Shown piece after piece: positions 55,779 to 64,000 of a stretch of 64,000 nt of DNA; the first letter of the stretch is position 1; each line of letters begins with the position of its first letter. This DNA is from Fodinibacter sp963833495 (GTDB taxonomy: Bacteria > Actinomycetota > Actinomycetes > Actinomycetales > Dermatophilaceae): contig CAWHYJ010000016.1 in NCBI GenBank assembly GCA_963833495.1, positions 213,778 through 277,777 of the forward strand. The letters are read 5' to 3'. The position numbers and the translations under genes were made by a program. The notes under the pieces are model-generated. The model saw nothing but the letters and a program-made list of their open reading frames with translations. It made no database searches and had not been told where the DNA came from.

Positions 55779-55855
55779 CGCCTCGAGATCTCGCGAGCGT
55801 GATGGTGGCACCCGGCCTCAGCGTGTCGTGGGACCTCGAGCCCAGGAGGGAGCCG

Positions 55856-56203
55856 TCAGCTGACGAGGCGGGCCACGAGGCGCCAGCCGAGCAGCAGCAC
55901 CGACAGCACCGTCGTGGCCACGATGACGAACGACAGGGCCGTGCCCTCGCCGAGCACCCGCCGCAGCAGCATCCCGAGCACCACGGTGCACACGAGCACG
56001 ACCGCACCGAAGGCGAGCGAGCGCGGCCCGCTGTCGAGGGTCAGGCCGGCGAGCAGCCAGCCGGCCGCCGTGCCGACCAGGAAGGGCGCCGCCGTGCGCA
56101 GGATGCCGGTGACGTCGAGTCCCTCGGCGTGCGACCGCCGCCCGACGGCGGCGAAGAGCACCACGAGCGCGACGTCGAGCACCGCCGGGAGTGCACGGGT
56201 CAC
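55856..56203 (-). CDS. DUF3054 family membrane protein
   Basis: A 115-residue protein with four membrane segments (LPAVLDVALVVLFAAVGRRS, AAPFLVGTAAGWLLAGLTLD, LAFGAVVLVCTVVLGMLLRR, LSFVIVATTVLSVLLLGWRL). The spacing and RRSHAEG after the first helix fit DUF3054. Its GTG overlaps the prs stop by four bases (56200-56203), so it is coupled to the Prs-like gene. Function unknown. Confidence 0.83.
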   Translation of the reverse strand: MTRALPAVLDVALVVLFAAVGRRSHAEGLDVTGILRTAAPFLVGTAAGWLLAGLTLDSGPRSLAFGAVVLVCTVVLGMLLRRVLGEGTALSFVIVATTVLSVLLLGWRLVARLVS

Positions 56204-57192
56204 GAGCGAACCCGGTCGAAGAGCGACCGCTGACGCGGCGGGGCGTGCGTGGGGTCGACCCCGTCGAACAGGCTCGACACCGACTCGCCCTCGTGGATGC
56301 GCTTGATCGCCTCGGCGAACAGGGCTGCGACAGAACGGATCTTGAGCTCGGGCCAGTTCATCGGTGGCGGCACCGTGTCGGTGGTGACGACCTCGCTGAT
56401 CATCGGGTGCCCCCGCAGCCGCTCGACGGCCCGCCCGGCGAACAACCCGTGGGTGCAGGCGACGGCCACCTCGGTGACACCGCGGTCGGCGAGCCGGTCG
56501 AGCAGCTCGACGATCGAGCCGCCGGTGGCGATCTCGTCGTCGAGCACGATGGCCCGCTTGCCCTCGACGTCGCCGACGATCGAGTCGATGACGACCCGGT
56601 CGTCGCCCAGCCGGCGCTTCGACCCGGCGGCGACGGGCAGGCCGAGCAGCCGCGAGAACTGGGTGGCGTCCTTGGCGTTGCCGAGGTCGGGGGAGACGAC
56701 GACGCAGTTGTCGAGGTCCTGCTCGCGGAAGTGGTCGGCGAGCACGCCGAGCGCGGTGAGGTGGTCGACCGGCACCGAGAAGAAGCCGTGCACCTGCGGG
56801 GCGTGCAGGTTCATGGTCAGCACCCGGTCGGCGCCGGCGGTCGAGATCAGGTCGGCGACGAGACGCCCCCCGAGCGAGATGCGGGAGGCGTCCTTCTTGT
56901 CGCTGCGCGCGTAGGCGTAGTGGGGGATGACCGCCGTGATCATCGCGGCGGAGGCACCGCGGGCGGCGTCGATCATCAGGAGCAGCTCCATGAGCGAGTC
57001 CTGGGTCGGCGGCACGAGCGGCTGCACGAGGTAGACGTCGCGCTGGCGGCAGTTCGCGAGCAGCTGGGCCTGCAGGCAGTCGTTGCTGAACCGGCTGATC
57101 AGCGTCTCGGACAGGGTCACCCCGAGCTCGTCGCAGATGCGGTGGGCGAGCGCGGTGTGGGCCGACCCGGAGAACACGACGACCTCGCGCAT
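56200..57192 (-). CDS. prs: ribose-phosphate diphosphokinase, divergent Prs
   Basis: A 330-residue PRPP synthetase-family protein. HYAYARSDKKDASRISLGGR, ADRVLTMNLHAPQVHGFFSV and the PRPP loop AIVLDDEIATGGSIVELL (DDEIATGGS) are visible. These depart from the canonical forms (RxDRK…, MDLH and DDxIDTGGT), so this is a second, divergent Prs rather than the housekeeping enzyme. TAGGCT (57199-57204) ends 6 nt before the ATG and overlaps the esterase stop. Coupled to a DUF3054 membrane protein. Confidence 0.85.
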   Translation of the reverse strand: MREVVVFSGSAHTALAHRICDELGVTLSETLISRFSNDCLQAQLLANCRQRDVYLVQPLVPPTQDSLMELLLMIDAARGASAAMITAVIPHYAYARSDKKDASRISLGGRLVADLISTAGADRVLTMNLHAPQVHGFFSVPVDHLTALGVLADHFREQDLDNCVVVSPDLGNAKDATQFSRLLGLPVAAGSKRRLGDDRVVIDSIVGDVEGKRAIVLDDEIATGGSIVELLDRLADRGVTEVAVACTHGLFAGRAVERLRGHPMISEVVTTDTVPPPMNWPELKIRSVAALFAEAIKRIHEGESVSSLFDGVDPTHAPPRQRSLFDRVRS

Positions 57193-57201
57193 GACCGCAG
57201 C

Positions 57202-58197
57202 CTATCCGCGCTGGTCGGGGCGCAGCGCGGCGGTCAGCTCGCTGGCCAGCTCCCACCGGTGCTGGCGCCCGACCGCCGGTGCGGCACCCGGCATCGGACG
57301 CGAACCCGTGGGGCACCCTGAGGTAGTTCGTGAGCCGCACCGGCACCCCGGCATCCTCGAGCGCGTCGGCGTAGCGGATGCCGTCGTCGCGGATCGGGTC
57401 GAGGTCGGCGGTCTGGATCAGGGCCGGCGGCAGCCCGTCGAGCCGGCCGAACAGCGGTGAGACCAGCGGGTCGCGCAGGTCGTGCCCGGCGGGCACGTAG
57501 TGGTCGCGGTAGGCGTCCATCGAGCGCTTGGTGAGGATGGCGGCGTTCGCGTGCTCCGCGCACCGAGGGGGAGGACTGGGTCATGTCGGTCGCCGGGTAG
57601 AGGAGCGCCTGGTGCCTGCAGCCGGGTGTCACCGTGGTCGCGCAGCACCTGGGCGACCACGGCGGCCAGGTTGCCGCCCGCCGAGTCGCCGGCCACCGCC
57701 ATCCGCGAGGTGTCGGCCCGCAGCACGTCGCCGTTGACCCCGACCCAGGTCGTGGCGTCGACGCAGTCCTCGACGGCCACCGGGGCGCGGTGCTCGGGCG
57801 CCATCCGGTAGTCGACCGACACCACGACGCAGCCCGACGGTCGCGGCGATGAAGGTGCAGATCGGGTCGTGCGTCGAGCACGTTGCCGAGCACCCAGCCG
57901 CCGCCGTGGAACCACATGACCACCGGCACGTCGGTCTGCGCGTCGCGCAGCGCCCTCGGCCGGTAGATCCGCAGCGGGATCTCGTGCTCGTCGCGGGCCG
58001 GGGCGGTGCCGTAGGTGATGCCGACCGACCGGTCGACGCCGCCCGTGATCCGGTCGACGACCGGGTTGCGGGGGAGCGCCCGGCGCCCGTGCCCGCTGGA
58101 TGCCGTCGAAGTCGAGCGACTCGACCGGCCGTTCCAGCCGGTCGCCGACCAGTGAGACCAGGGCGGTCAGGGGAGCCATACCGCGGTAGCTGCGCAC
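57202..58197 (-). CDS. alpha/beta hydrolase, HSL-type esterase (multiply frameshifted)
   Basis: About 330 residues in at least three frames. Start MRSYRGMAPLTALVSLVGDR (GTG 58197, or ATG 58179). The oxyanion motif MWFHGGGWVLGNV, VVSVDYRMAPEHRAPVAVED, the nucleophile VAGDSAGGNLAAVVAQVLRD and the acid/histidine region LDPIRDDGIRYADALEDAGV and RVPHGF identify the hormone-sensitive-lipase family. Breaks near 58085, 57845, 57620, 57555 and 57300. Stop TAG 57202-57204. Divergent from dop. Substrate unknown. Confidence 0.85.
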
Positions 58198-58217
58198 GCG
58201 GTCAGTATGGTCGAGAC

Positions 58218-59745
58218 ATGACCGTGCGCCGCGTGATGGGGATCGAGACCGAGTACGGCATCGTCGTGCCCGGCAACCCGGCGGCGAACCCGATGGTGGC
58301 GTCCGGCGACGTCGTCACGGCCTACGCCGCCTCGCGCGGCATCCGCCCCGCGCGGGCCAGCTGGGACTACGCCGACGAGGCGCCGCTGCGCGACGCGCGC
58401 GGGTTCGACATGGGCCGCGGCACCGCCCACCCGAGCCAGCTCACCGACGTCGAGGACCCCACCCTGGCCAACGTCGTGCTCACCAACGGCGCCCGCCTCT
58501 ACGTCGACCACGCCCATCCCGAGTACAGCTCGCCCGAGGTCACCACCCCGCGCGCCGCGGTCACCTGGGACCGCGCCGGTGAGCTGGTCATGCGCGAGGC
58601 GGTGGCCCGCCTGGCCACCGTGCCGCCCGGCATCAACCTCTACAAGAACAACACCGACGGCAAGGGCGCCTCCTACGGCACCCACGAGAACTACCTGATG
58701 GCGCGCTCCACGCCGTTCGCGAGCATCGTGCGGCACCTGACGCCGTTCTTCGTCGTGCGCCAGGTGATCTGCGGGTCGGGCCGGGTCGGCATCGGCGTCG
58801 ACTCGCGCACCCCCGGCTACCAGATCGCCCAGCGCAGCGACTTCTTCGAGGTCGAGGTCGGCCTCGAGACCACGCTGAAGCGGCCGCTGATCAACACCCG
58901 CGACGAGCCGCACGCCGTCGCCGACCGCTACCGGCGGCTGCACGTCATCCTCGGTGACGCCAACCACTGCGACGTCGCGAACCTGCTCAAGATGGGCACC
59001 ACCTCGCTGGTGCTGGCGATGATCGAGGCCGACGCCATCCGCGACGACCTGTCGGTGCGCCGGCCGGTGGCCACCCTGCACGAGGTCTCGCACGACACCA
59101 CCCTGCAGGCCAAGGTCGAGCTCGTCGACGGCCGCCGGATGACGGCGCTGGAGCTGCTCTGGGAGTACCACGACCGCGCCGCCGCGTTCGTCGACCAGCA
59201 GTCGGGGGGTGAGCCCGACGCCGACACCGTCGAGGTCCTGCACTGGTGGGGCACCGTGCTCGACAAGCTCGGGCCGCGACCCGATGGAGGCGCGCCGCGA
59301 GGTCGACTGGGTCGCGAAGCTGGCCGTGCTCGAGGGCTACCGCGAGCGCGACTCGCTCGGCTGGGGCGACCCGCGCCTGAAGGCCGTCGACCTGCAGTGG
59401 TCCGACGTGCGCGCCGACCGCGGCCTCGCGCACCGGCTGGTGGCCACCGGCCGGCTCGAGGTGCTCGTCGACGAGGCCGACGTGCAGCGCGCCGTCGACG
59501 AGCCGCCCACCGACACCCGGGCCTGGTTCCGCGGCACCTGCCTGCGGCGCTTCCCCGACGACGTCGTCGCGGCGTCGTGGGACTCGGTGATCTTCGACGT
59601 CGCCGGCCAGCGCACCCTGCAGCGGGTGCCGATGCTCGAGCCGCTCAAGGGCACCGAGGCCGGGGTCGGCGAGCTGGTGCGCAACGCCCCGGATGCCGCG
59701 TCGCTGTTGCGAGCCCTCGCGGCCAACGGCGAGCCCTCCGACTAG
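58218..59745 (+). CDS. dop: depupylase/deamidase Dop (one frameshift)
   Basis: About 509 residues of a carboxylate-amine-ligase-fold enzyme. Dop deamidates the C-terminal Gln of Pup and also removes Pup from substrates. The N-terminus MGIETEYGIVVPGNPAANPM and ASWDYADEAPLRDARGFDM contain the Dop-specific loop absent from PafA. HPEYSSPEV, GINLYKNNTDGKGASYGTHE and PLINTRDEPHAVADRYRRLH form the active site. A break near 59278 precedes REVDWVAKLAVLEGYRERDS. TATGGT at 58206-58211 lies 6 nt before the ATG. Confidence 0.95.
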
Positions 59746-59779
59746 GCTCGCAGGCAGTACACCTTGAGGAGGGGTCACC
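59743..59779 (+). promoter_or_regulatory. promoter and leader of the pup-prcB-prcA-pafA operon
   Basis: TAGGCT at 59743-59748 begins on the dop stop codon and is followed by a leader of about 25-30 nt containing GAGGAGGGG, the strongest ribosome binding site seen in the window, 7 nt before the pup ATG. Pup therefore has a canonical leadered start, unlike most first genes here, fitting a need for high translation. Confidence 0.5.
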
Positions 59780-59974
59780 ATGGCCGGTCAGGAGCAGGTT
59801 CGCCCGCAACGTCGTGACGACGGCGGCCCCGACGACGCCCCCGAGCCCGCGGCCGGCGCCGCGGCGCAGGTGCAGTCGAGCGAGATCGACGACATCCTCG
59901 ACGAGATCGACGGCGTGCTCGAGAGCAACGCCGAGGAGTTCGTGCGCGGGTTCGTCCAGAAGGGTGGCCAGTGA
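59780..59974 (+). CDS. pup: prokaryotic ubiquitin-like protein Pup
   Basis: A 64-residue, acidic, disordered protein. The C-terminal segment EIDDILDEIDGVLESNAEEF then VRGFVQKGGQ is the Pup signature. The terminal Gln must be deamidated by Dop (encoded upstream) to Glu before PafA (encoded downstream) can attach it to substrate lysines. Stop overlaps the prcB GTG. Confidence 0.97.
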   Translation: MAGQEQVRPQRRDDGGPDDAPEPAAGAAAQVQSSEIDDILDEIDGVLESNAEEFVRGFVQKGGQ

Positions 59975-60798
59975 CCGCCGGAGCCGACAGCGGACGGCTG
60001 CCCGCGGCCTACCTCGTGCCCGGCTCGTCCTCCTTCACCGAGTTCCTCTCCGCCCAGGCGCCCACGCTGCTGCCCTCCGGGCGCACGCTGCCGCCGGGCG
60101 CCGCCATCGACGCACCGCACGGCACCACGATCGTCACCCTGACCTATGCCGGCGGCGTCGTCATGGCCGGTGACCGGCGGGCGACCATGGGCAACCTGAT
60201 CGCCAACCGCGACATGGAGAAGGTCTTCGCCACCGACGAGTTCAGCCTGGTCGGCATCGCCGGCACGGCGGGGCTGGCGATCGAGCTGGTGCGCCTGTTC
60301 CAGGTCGAGCTCGAGCACTACGAGAAGATCGAGGGCACCCTGATGTCCCTCGAGGGCAAGGCCAACCGGCTGGCCTCGATGATCCGGGGCAACCTCGCGA
60401 TGGCGATGCAGGGCCTGTCGGTGGTGCCGCTCTTCGCCGGCTACGACGCCGACACCGGCATCGGCCGGATCTTCTCCTACGACGTCACCGGCGGCTGCTA
60501 CGAGGAGCACGACCACCACAGCGTCGGGTCGGGCTCGCTGTTCGCCCGCGGCTCGCTGAAGAAGCTCTACCGGCGCGCCGGCACCCTCGACGACGCCGTG
60601 CGCACCGCGGTCGAGGCGCTCTACGACGCCGCCGACGACGACTCGGCCACGGGCGGCCCCGACGTGGGCCGCCGCATCTGGCCGACGATCGGGGTCGTCG
60701 ACGGCGACGGGTCGCGCTTCGTGCCCGACGCCGAGATCGCGCCGGTGGTCGACGCCATCATCGCGGCCCGCGTCGACAACCCGGGAGGTGCCCGATGA
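59971..60798 (+). CDS. prcB: 20S proteasome beta subunit PrcB
   Basis: A 275-residue proteasome beta subunit. A propeptide of 51 residues ends IDAPHG, cleaved before Thr52 (TTIVTLTYAGGVVMAGDRRA), the catalytic N-terminal nucleophile. The lysine equivalent lies in GDRRATMGNLIANRDMEKVF and the SGS-like motif is SVGSGSLFARGSLK. GTG start overlaps pup (59971-59974); stop overlaps prcA (60795-60798), so subunits are made in step. Confidence 0.97.
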   Translation: MTAGADSGRLPAAYLVPGSSSFTEFLSAQAPTLLPSGRTLPPGAAIDAPHGTTIVTLTYAGGVVMAGDRRATMGNLIANRDMEKVFATDEFSLVGIAGTAGLAIELVRLFQVELEHYEKIEGTLMSLEGKANRLASMIRGNLAMAMQGLSVVPLFAGYDADTGIGRIFSYDVTGGCYEEHDHHSVGSGSLFARGSLKKLYRRAGTLDDAVRTAVEALYDAADDDSATGGPDVGRRIWPTIGVVDGDGSRFVPDAEIAPVVDAIIAARVDNPGGAR

Positions 60799-61617
60799 CC
60801 GCCGGGATGCCGTTCTACGTCTCGCCCGAGCAGCTGATGAAGGACCGGGCCGACTTCGCGCGCAAGGGAATCGCCCGCGGCCGGGCCATCGTGGTGCTCG
60901 CCTACGACAACGGCATCGCGTTCATCGGTGAGAACCCCAGCCGGGCGCTGCACAAGGTCTCCGAGATCTACGACCGGATCGCCTTCGCGGCGGTGGGCAA
61001 GTACAACGAGTTCGAGAACCTGCGGGTGGCCGGCGTGCGCTACGCCGACCTGCGCGGCTACTCCTACGACCGGTCCGACGTCACCGCGCGCGGCCTGGCC
61101 AACGCCTACGCGCAGACCCTGGGCGCGGTGTTCACCCAGGAGTCCAAGCCCTACGAGGTCGAGATCGTCGTCGCCGAGGTCGGCGCGACCCCCGAGACCG
61201 ACCAGGTCTACCGGCTCACCTACGACGGCTCGGTGGCCGACGAGCACGGGTTCGTCGCCATGGGCGGGGGAGCGGAGCAGATCGAGACCGGCCTGAAGGA
61301 GCAGTGGCGCGAGGGCCTGAACCTGTCCGAGGCGCTGCTGCTGGCCGTGGGCCTGCTCGGCGCCGACCCCGCCGGTGGCCCCGCCCGCGAGCTCGCCCCG
61401 GCCCAGCTCGAGGTGGCGGTGCTCGACCGCAACCGCCCGCGGCGCACGTTCCGCCGCATCACCGGCCAGCTGCTCGAGCGGCTGCTCAGCACCGACGACC
61501 CGACGCACGACGCACCGCCGGCCGACGACGGCGCCGACGGCGCGACGGCCTCGGTGCGCGACGCCACCACCAACCCGCAGACGCAGCGCCCCACGCAGGA
61601 GGGGCCGCTCCGAGTGA
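60795..61617 (+). CDS. prcA: 20S proteasome alpha subunit PrcA (3' end frameshifted)
   Basis: About 273 residues. The alpha-subunit N-terminus MPFYVSPEQLMKDRADFARK (gate-forming), RAIVVLAYDNGIAFIGENPS and DRIAFAAVGKYNEFENLRVA are typical. The last ~35 residues are low-complexity. As written the frame runs on into pafA. An indel in the GGAGGGGCCGC stretch near 61600 would end it at TGA 61615-61617, giving a GTGA overlap with pafA like the other junctions in this operon, so I place the stop there. Confidence 0.93.
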
Positions 61618-62995
61618 ACACCCCCGGCGAACCGGCGCATCTTCGGGATCGAGAACGAGTACGGCATCACCTGCTCGACCGGTGGCCAGCGCACGCTCAC
61701 GCCCGACGAGGTGGCGCGCTACCTCTTCCGCAAGGTCGTCGCGTGGGGCCGCTCGAGCAACGTGTTCCTCACCAACGGCTCCCGGCTCTACCTCGACGTC
61801 GGCTCGCACCCGGAGTACGCCACCGCCGAGTGCGACTCGCTGCGCCAGGTCGTCGCGCACGACAAGGCGGGGGAGCGGATCATCGAGGGGCTCGTCGTCG
61901 ACGCCCAGCAGCGGCTGCGCGAGGACGGCGTCGCCGGCGACATCTACGTCTTCAAGAACAACACCGACTCCGCGGGCAACTCCTACGGCTGCCACGAGAA
62001 CTACCTGGTCACCCGGGCGGGCGAGTTCGCCACCATCTCCGACACGCTGCTGCCCTTCCTCATCAGCCGGCAGATCACCTGCGGCGCCGGCAAGCTGGTC
62101 GCCACCTCCAAGGGCGCGACGTATGCCGTGAGCCAGCGCGCCGACCACATCTGGGAGGGCGTGTCGTCGGCCACCACCCGCAGCCGGCCGATCATCAACA
62201 CCCGCGACGAGCCGCACGCCGACGCCGAGCACTACCGCCGGCTGCACGTCATCGTCGGCGACTCCAACATGAGCGAGTCGACCACCATGCTCAAGGTCGG
62301 GTCGTGCGACCTGGTGCTGCGGATGATCGAGGCCGGGGTCGTGATGCGCGACCTCACCCTCGAGAACCCGATCCGCGCCATCCGCGAGATCTCGCACGAC
62401 ACCACGGGGCGGCGCACCGTGCGGCTGGCCAACGGCCGCCAGCTCAGCGCCCTGGACCTGCAGCGCGAGTACCACGCCAAGGCCGTGGCGTTCGTGGCCA
62501 GCGAGGGGTCCAGCGACCCGCTGCACGCCCGGGTGCTCGACCTGTGGGACCGCACCCTGACCGCGGTCGAGAACGCCGACCTCGGCCTCGTGGCCACCGA
62601 GATCGACTGGGTCATCAAGTACCGGCTCATCGAGGACTACGCCACGCAAGCACGGGCTCGACCTCGACCACCCCCGGCTGGCGCAGATCGACCTCGCCTA
62701 CCACGACATCGACCGCAGCCGCGGCCTGTTCTACCTGCTCCAGCGCCGCGGCCTGATCGCCCGCGTGGTCAGCGACCCCGAGATCTTCGCGGCCAAGGTG
62801 CGCCCACCCGACACCACCCGCGCGAAGCTGCGCGGCGACTTCATCCGGGCCGCCCAGGAGCACCGCCGCGACTTCACGGTCGACTGGGTGCACCTCAAGC
62901 TCAACGACCAGGCGCAGCGCACCGTGCTGTGCAAGGACCCGTTCCTGGCGCAGGACCCTCGCGTCGAGCGGCTCATCGAGGGCATGTCGGCCTGA
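61614..62995 (+). CDS. pafA: Pup-protein ligase PafA (frameshifted)
   Basis: About 460 residues. With one extra base removed from the G run near 61626 the GTG at 61614 reads MNTPANRRIFGIENEYGITC. Active-site segments are GSRLYLDVGSHPEYATAECD, DIYVFKNNTDSAGNSYGCHE and PIINTRDEPHADAEHYRRLH, parallel to Dop. A second break near 62645 precedes KHGLDLDHPRLAQIDLAYHD. It ligates Pup Glu to substrate lysines with ATP. It follows prcA with a GTGA overlap. The family is about 450 residues. Confidence 0.95.
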
Positions 62996-63156
62996 CCGCC
63001 GGGCCCGCGTCGGCAGCGGTGCGGCCCGATGGTGATCTGCGCCACCCGGTCAGCCTTCTCCCAGCCGATGATGCGGGAGTTCACATGCGGCGCCGTTATC
63101 GTGAGAGAAGTTGTCCCGCTGCCTGACAGCCCCCCGATCCCCGAAGGTTCTCTCCC

Positions 63157-64000
63157 GTGTCACGTCGACTCACCACCGCCCTGTCCGCGACCGTTCTCGC
63201 GTCCGCGCTCATCCTCAGCGCCTGCGGCGAGGAGGCTCCCACCAAGCCCACGTCCGCCGCCGCCAGCGCGGTCACCGTCAACGGCAGCGACCCCGCCAAG
63301 GAGCCGACCGTGACGGTCAAGGCCCCGATGACGGTCACCAAGACCGAGTCCGACGTCGTGGTCGACGGCACCGGCCCGGTCGTGTCCAAGGACGACCTCA
63401 TCTCGATCCAGGCCGTCATCCTCAACGGTCGCGACGGCAAGGTCGCGCACTCCACGTGGAAGACCGGCGCGGTGGGCCTCGACCTCGGTGCGCAGGACCT
63501 CTTCCCGTCGTTCAAGAGCCAGCTGGCCGGCAAGAAGATCGGCTCGCGGGTGATCATCACCACCACCCCCGCCGACGCCTTCGGCGCCACCGGCAACGAG
63601 GCCATCGGCGTGCAAGAAGGACGACCCGGTCGTCTTCGTCGTCGACCTCAAGGGGTCGACGAAGGCGCTCAAGGAGGCCACCGGCACCGCGGTGGCCGCC
63701 CAAGGCGGGCCTGCCGACCGTCACGATGACCGCGGGCAAGCCGGCCGTGATCACCGGGGCGAAGGGCGTCAAGCCGCCCGACCAAGACCATCGTGCAGCC
63801 GCTCATCGAGGGCACGGGCAACGAGGTCAAGAAGGGCCAGACCGTGCGGGTCGCCTACACCGGCGCTCTCCTGAAGGACGGCACCGTCTTCGACTCCAGC
63901 GCCAGCCGCCCCGAGCAGCCCTACTTCGACTTCCCGATCGGCGGCCAGCAGGTCATCAAGGGCTGGGACAACGGTCTGCAGGGCCAGAAGGTCGGCAGCC
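63157..64000 (+). CDS. FKBP-type peptidyl-prolyl isomerase lipoprotein, 3' partial, frameshifted
   Basis: The gene runs off the window. GTG 63157 starts MSRRLTTALSATVLASALIL, with lipobox LSAC, so it is a membrane-anchored lipoprotein. Two FKBP-like units follow: a degenerate first (VVDGTGPVVSKDDLISIQAV … FPSFKSQLAGKKIGSRVIIT) and a second, canonical one near the end (IEGTGNEVKKGQTVRVAYTG, GTVFDSSASRPEQPYFDFPI, VIKGWDNGLQGQKVGS). Breaks near 63613, 63705 and 63775. It probably helps fold exported proteins. FKBP lipoproteins are often found downstream of pafA. Confidence 0.88.

Overview
This is a very GC-rich stretch of actinobacterial chromosome. A Pup-proteasome locus (dop, pup, prcB, prcA, pafA, with the ATPase gene arc nearby), the mycothiol ligase gene mshC, an InhA-like FabI, three F420-type luciferase-fold oxidoreductases and many GTG starts all point to Actinomycetota. 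The combination with cyanophycin genes, a GlgC/GlgA glycogen pair and a PPi-type PEP carboxykinase suggests a Micrococcales member, possibly Intrasporangiaceae (Tetrasphaera/Phycicoccus-like). That taxonomic placement is inference.

Layout. 0-2 kb: 3' end of moaA, a DUF3099 membrane protein, then fabG-fabI. 2-11 kb: a nitrogen-storage block with a Mur-ligase/TPR fusion, a broken MFS-cyclic-nucleotide-domain protein, cyanophycin synthetase (cphA), cyanophycinase (cphB) and serB. 11-15 kb: an F420 oxidoreductase coupled to glgC, divergent glgA, and an orphan ABC ATPase. 15-20 kb: NfeD/SPFH pair, two overlapping TSUP permeases, a SpoU-type RNA methyltransferase and a small P-loop ATPase. 20-25.6 kb: a PadR-ABC operon, a HipA-like kinase/DUF3037 pair divergent from a Ser/Thr kinase, and a pullulanase remnant. 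25.6-30 kb: a complete PPi-PEPCK gene, a small secreted protein and tRNA-Leu(GAG). 30-36 kb: FGGY kinase, then a patch with different codon use (broken M20 peptidase, DUF5703, lipoprotein, aldo/keto reductase, F420 oxidoreductase) that carries a nested palindromic repeat. 36-46 kb: uppP, corA, a phosphoglycerate-mutase-like phosphatase, cbiMNQO behind two tandem operators, DUF3090, an SCO1664-type kinase-fold protein, mshC, PAC2, a HAD hydrolase and a RecB-like nuclease. 46-64 kb: metH, site-2 protease, trmI, arc, an RNA-ligase-like protein, an F420 oxidoreductase, DUF3054, a divergent prs, an esterase, dop-pup-prcB-prcA-pafA and the start of an FKBP lipoprotein.

Two features run through the window. 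First, at about 29 genes a TANNNT hexamer lies only 5-9 nt before the start codon, the arrangement expected of leaderless transcripts. Genes inside operons instead overlap by four bases (GTGA or ATGA) at ten junctions. Second, roughly twenty genes are split by single-base frameshifts, often in G or C runs. This looks mostly like uncorrected long-read error rather than biology. The longest genes (cphA and PPi-PEPCK) are intact, whereas a few genes (M20 peptidase, MFS, esterase) carry many breaks. Coordinates of broken genes are given from inferred start to inferred stop.

Together the genes describe a cell that stores nitrogen and carbon as cyanophycin and glycogen, can route carbon through a pyrophosphate-linked PEP carboxykinase, takes up cobalt or nickel under metal control, makes mycothiol, and degrades pupylated proteins.
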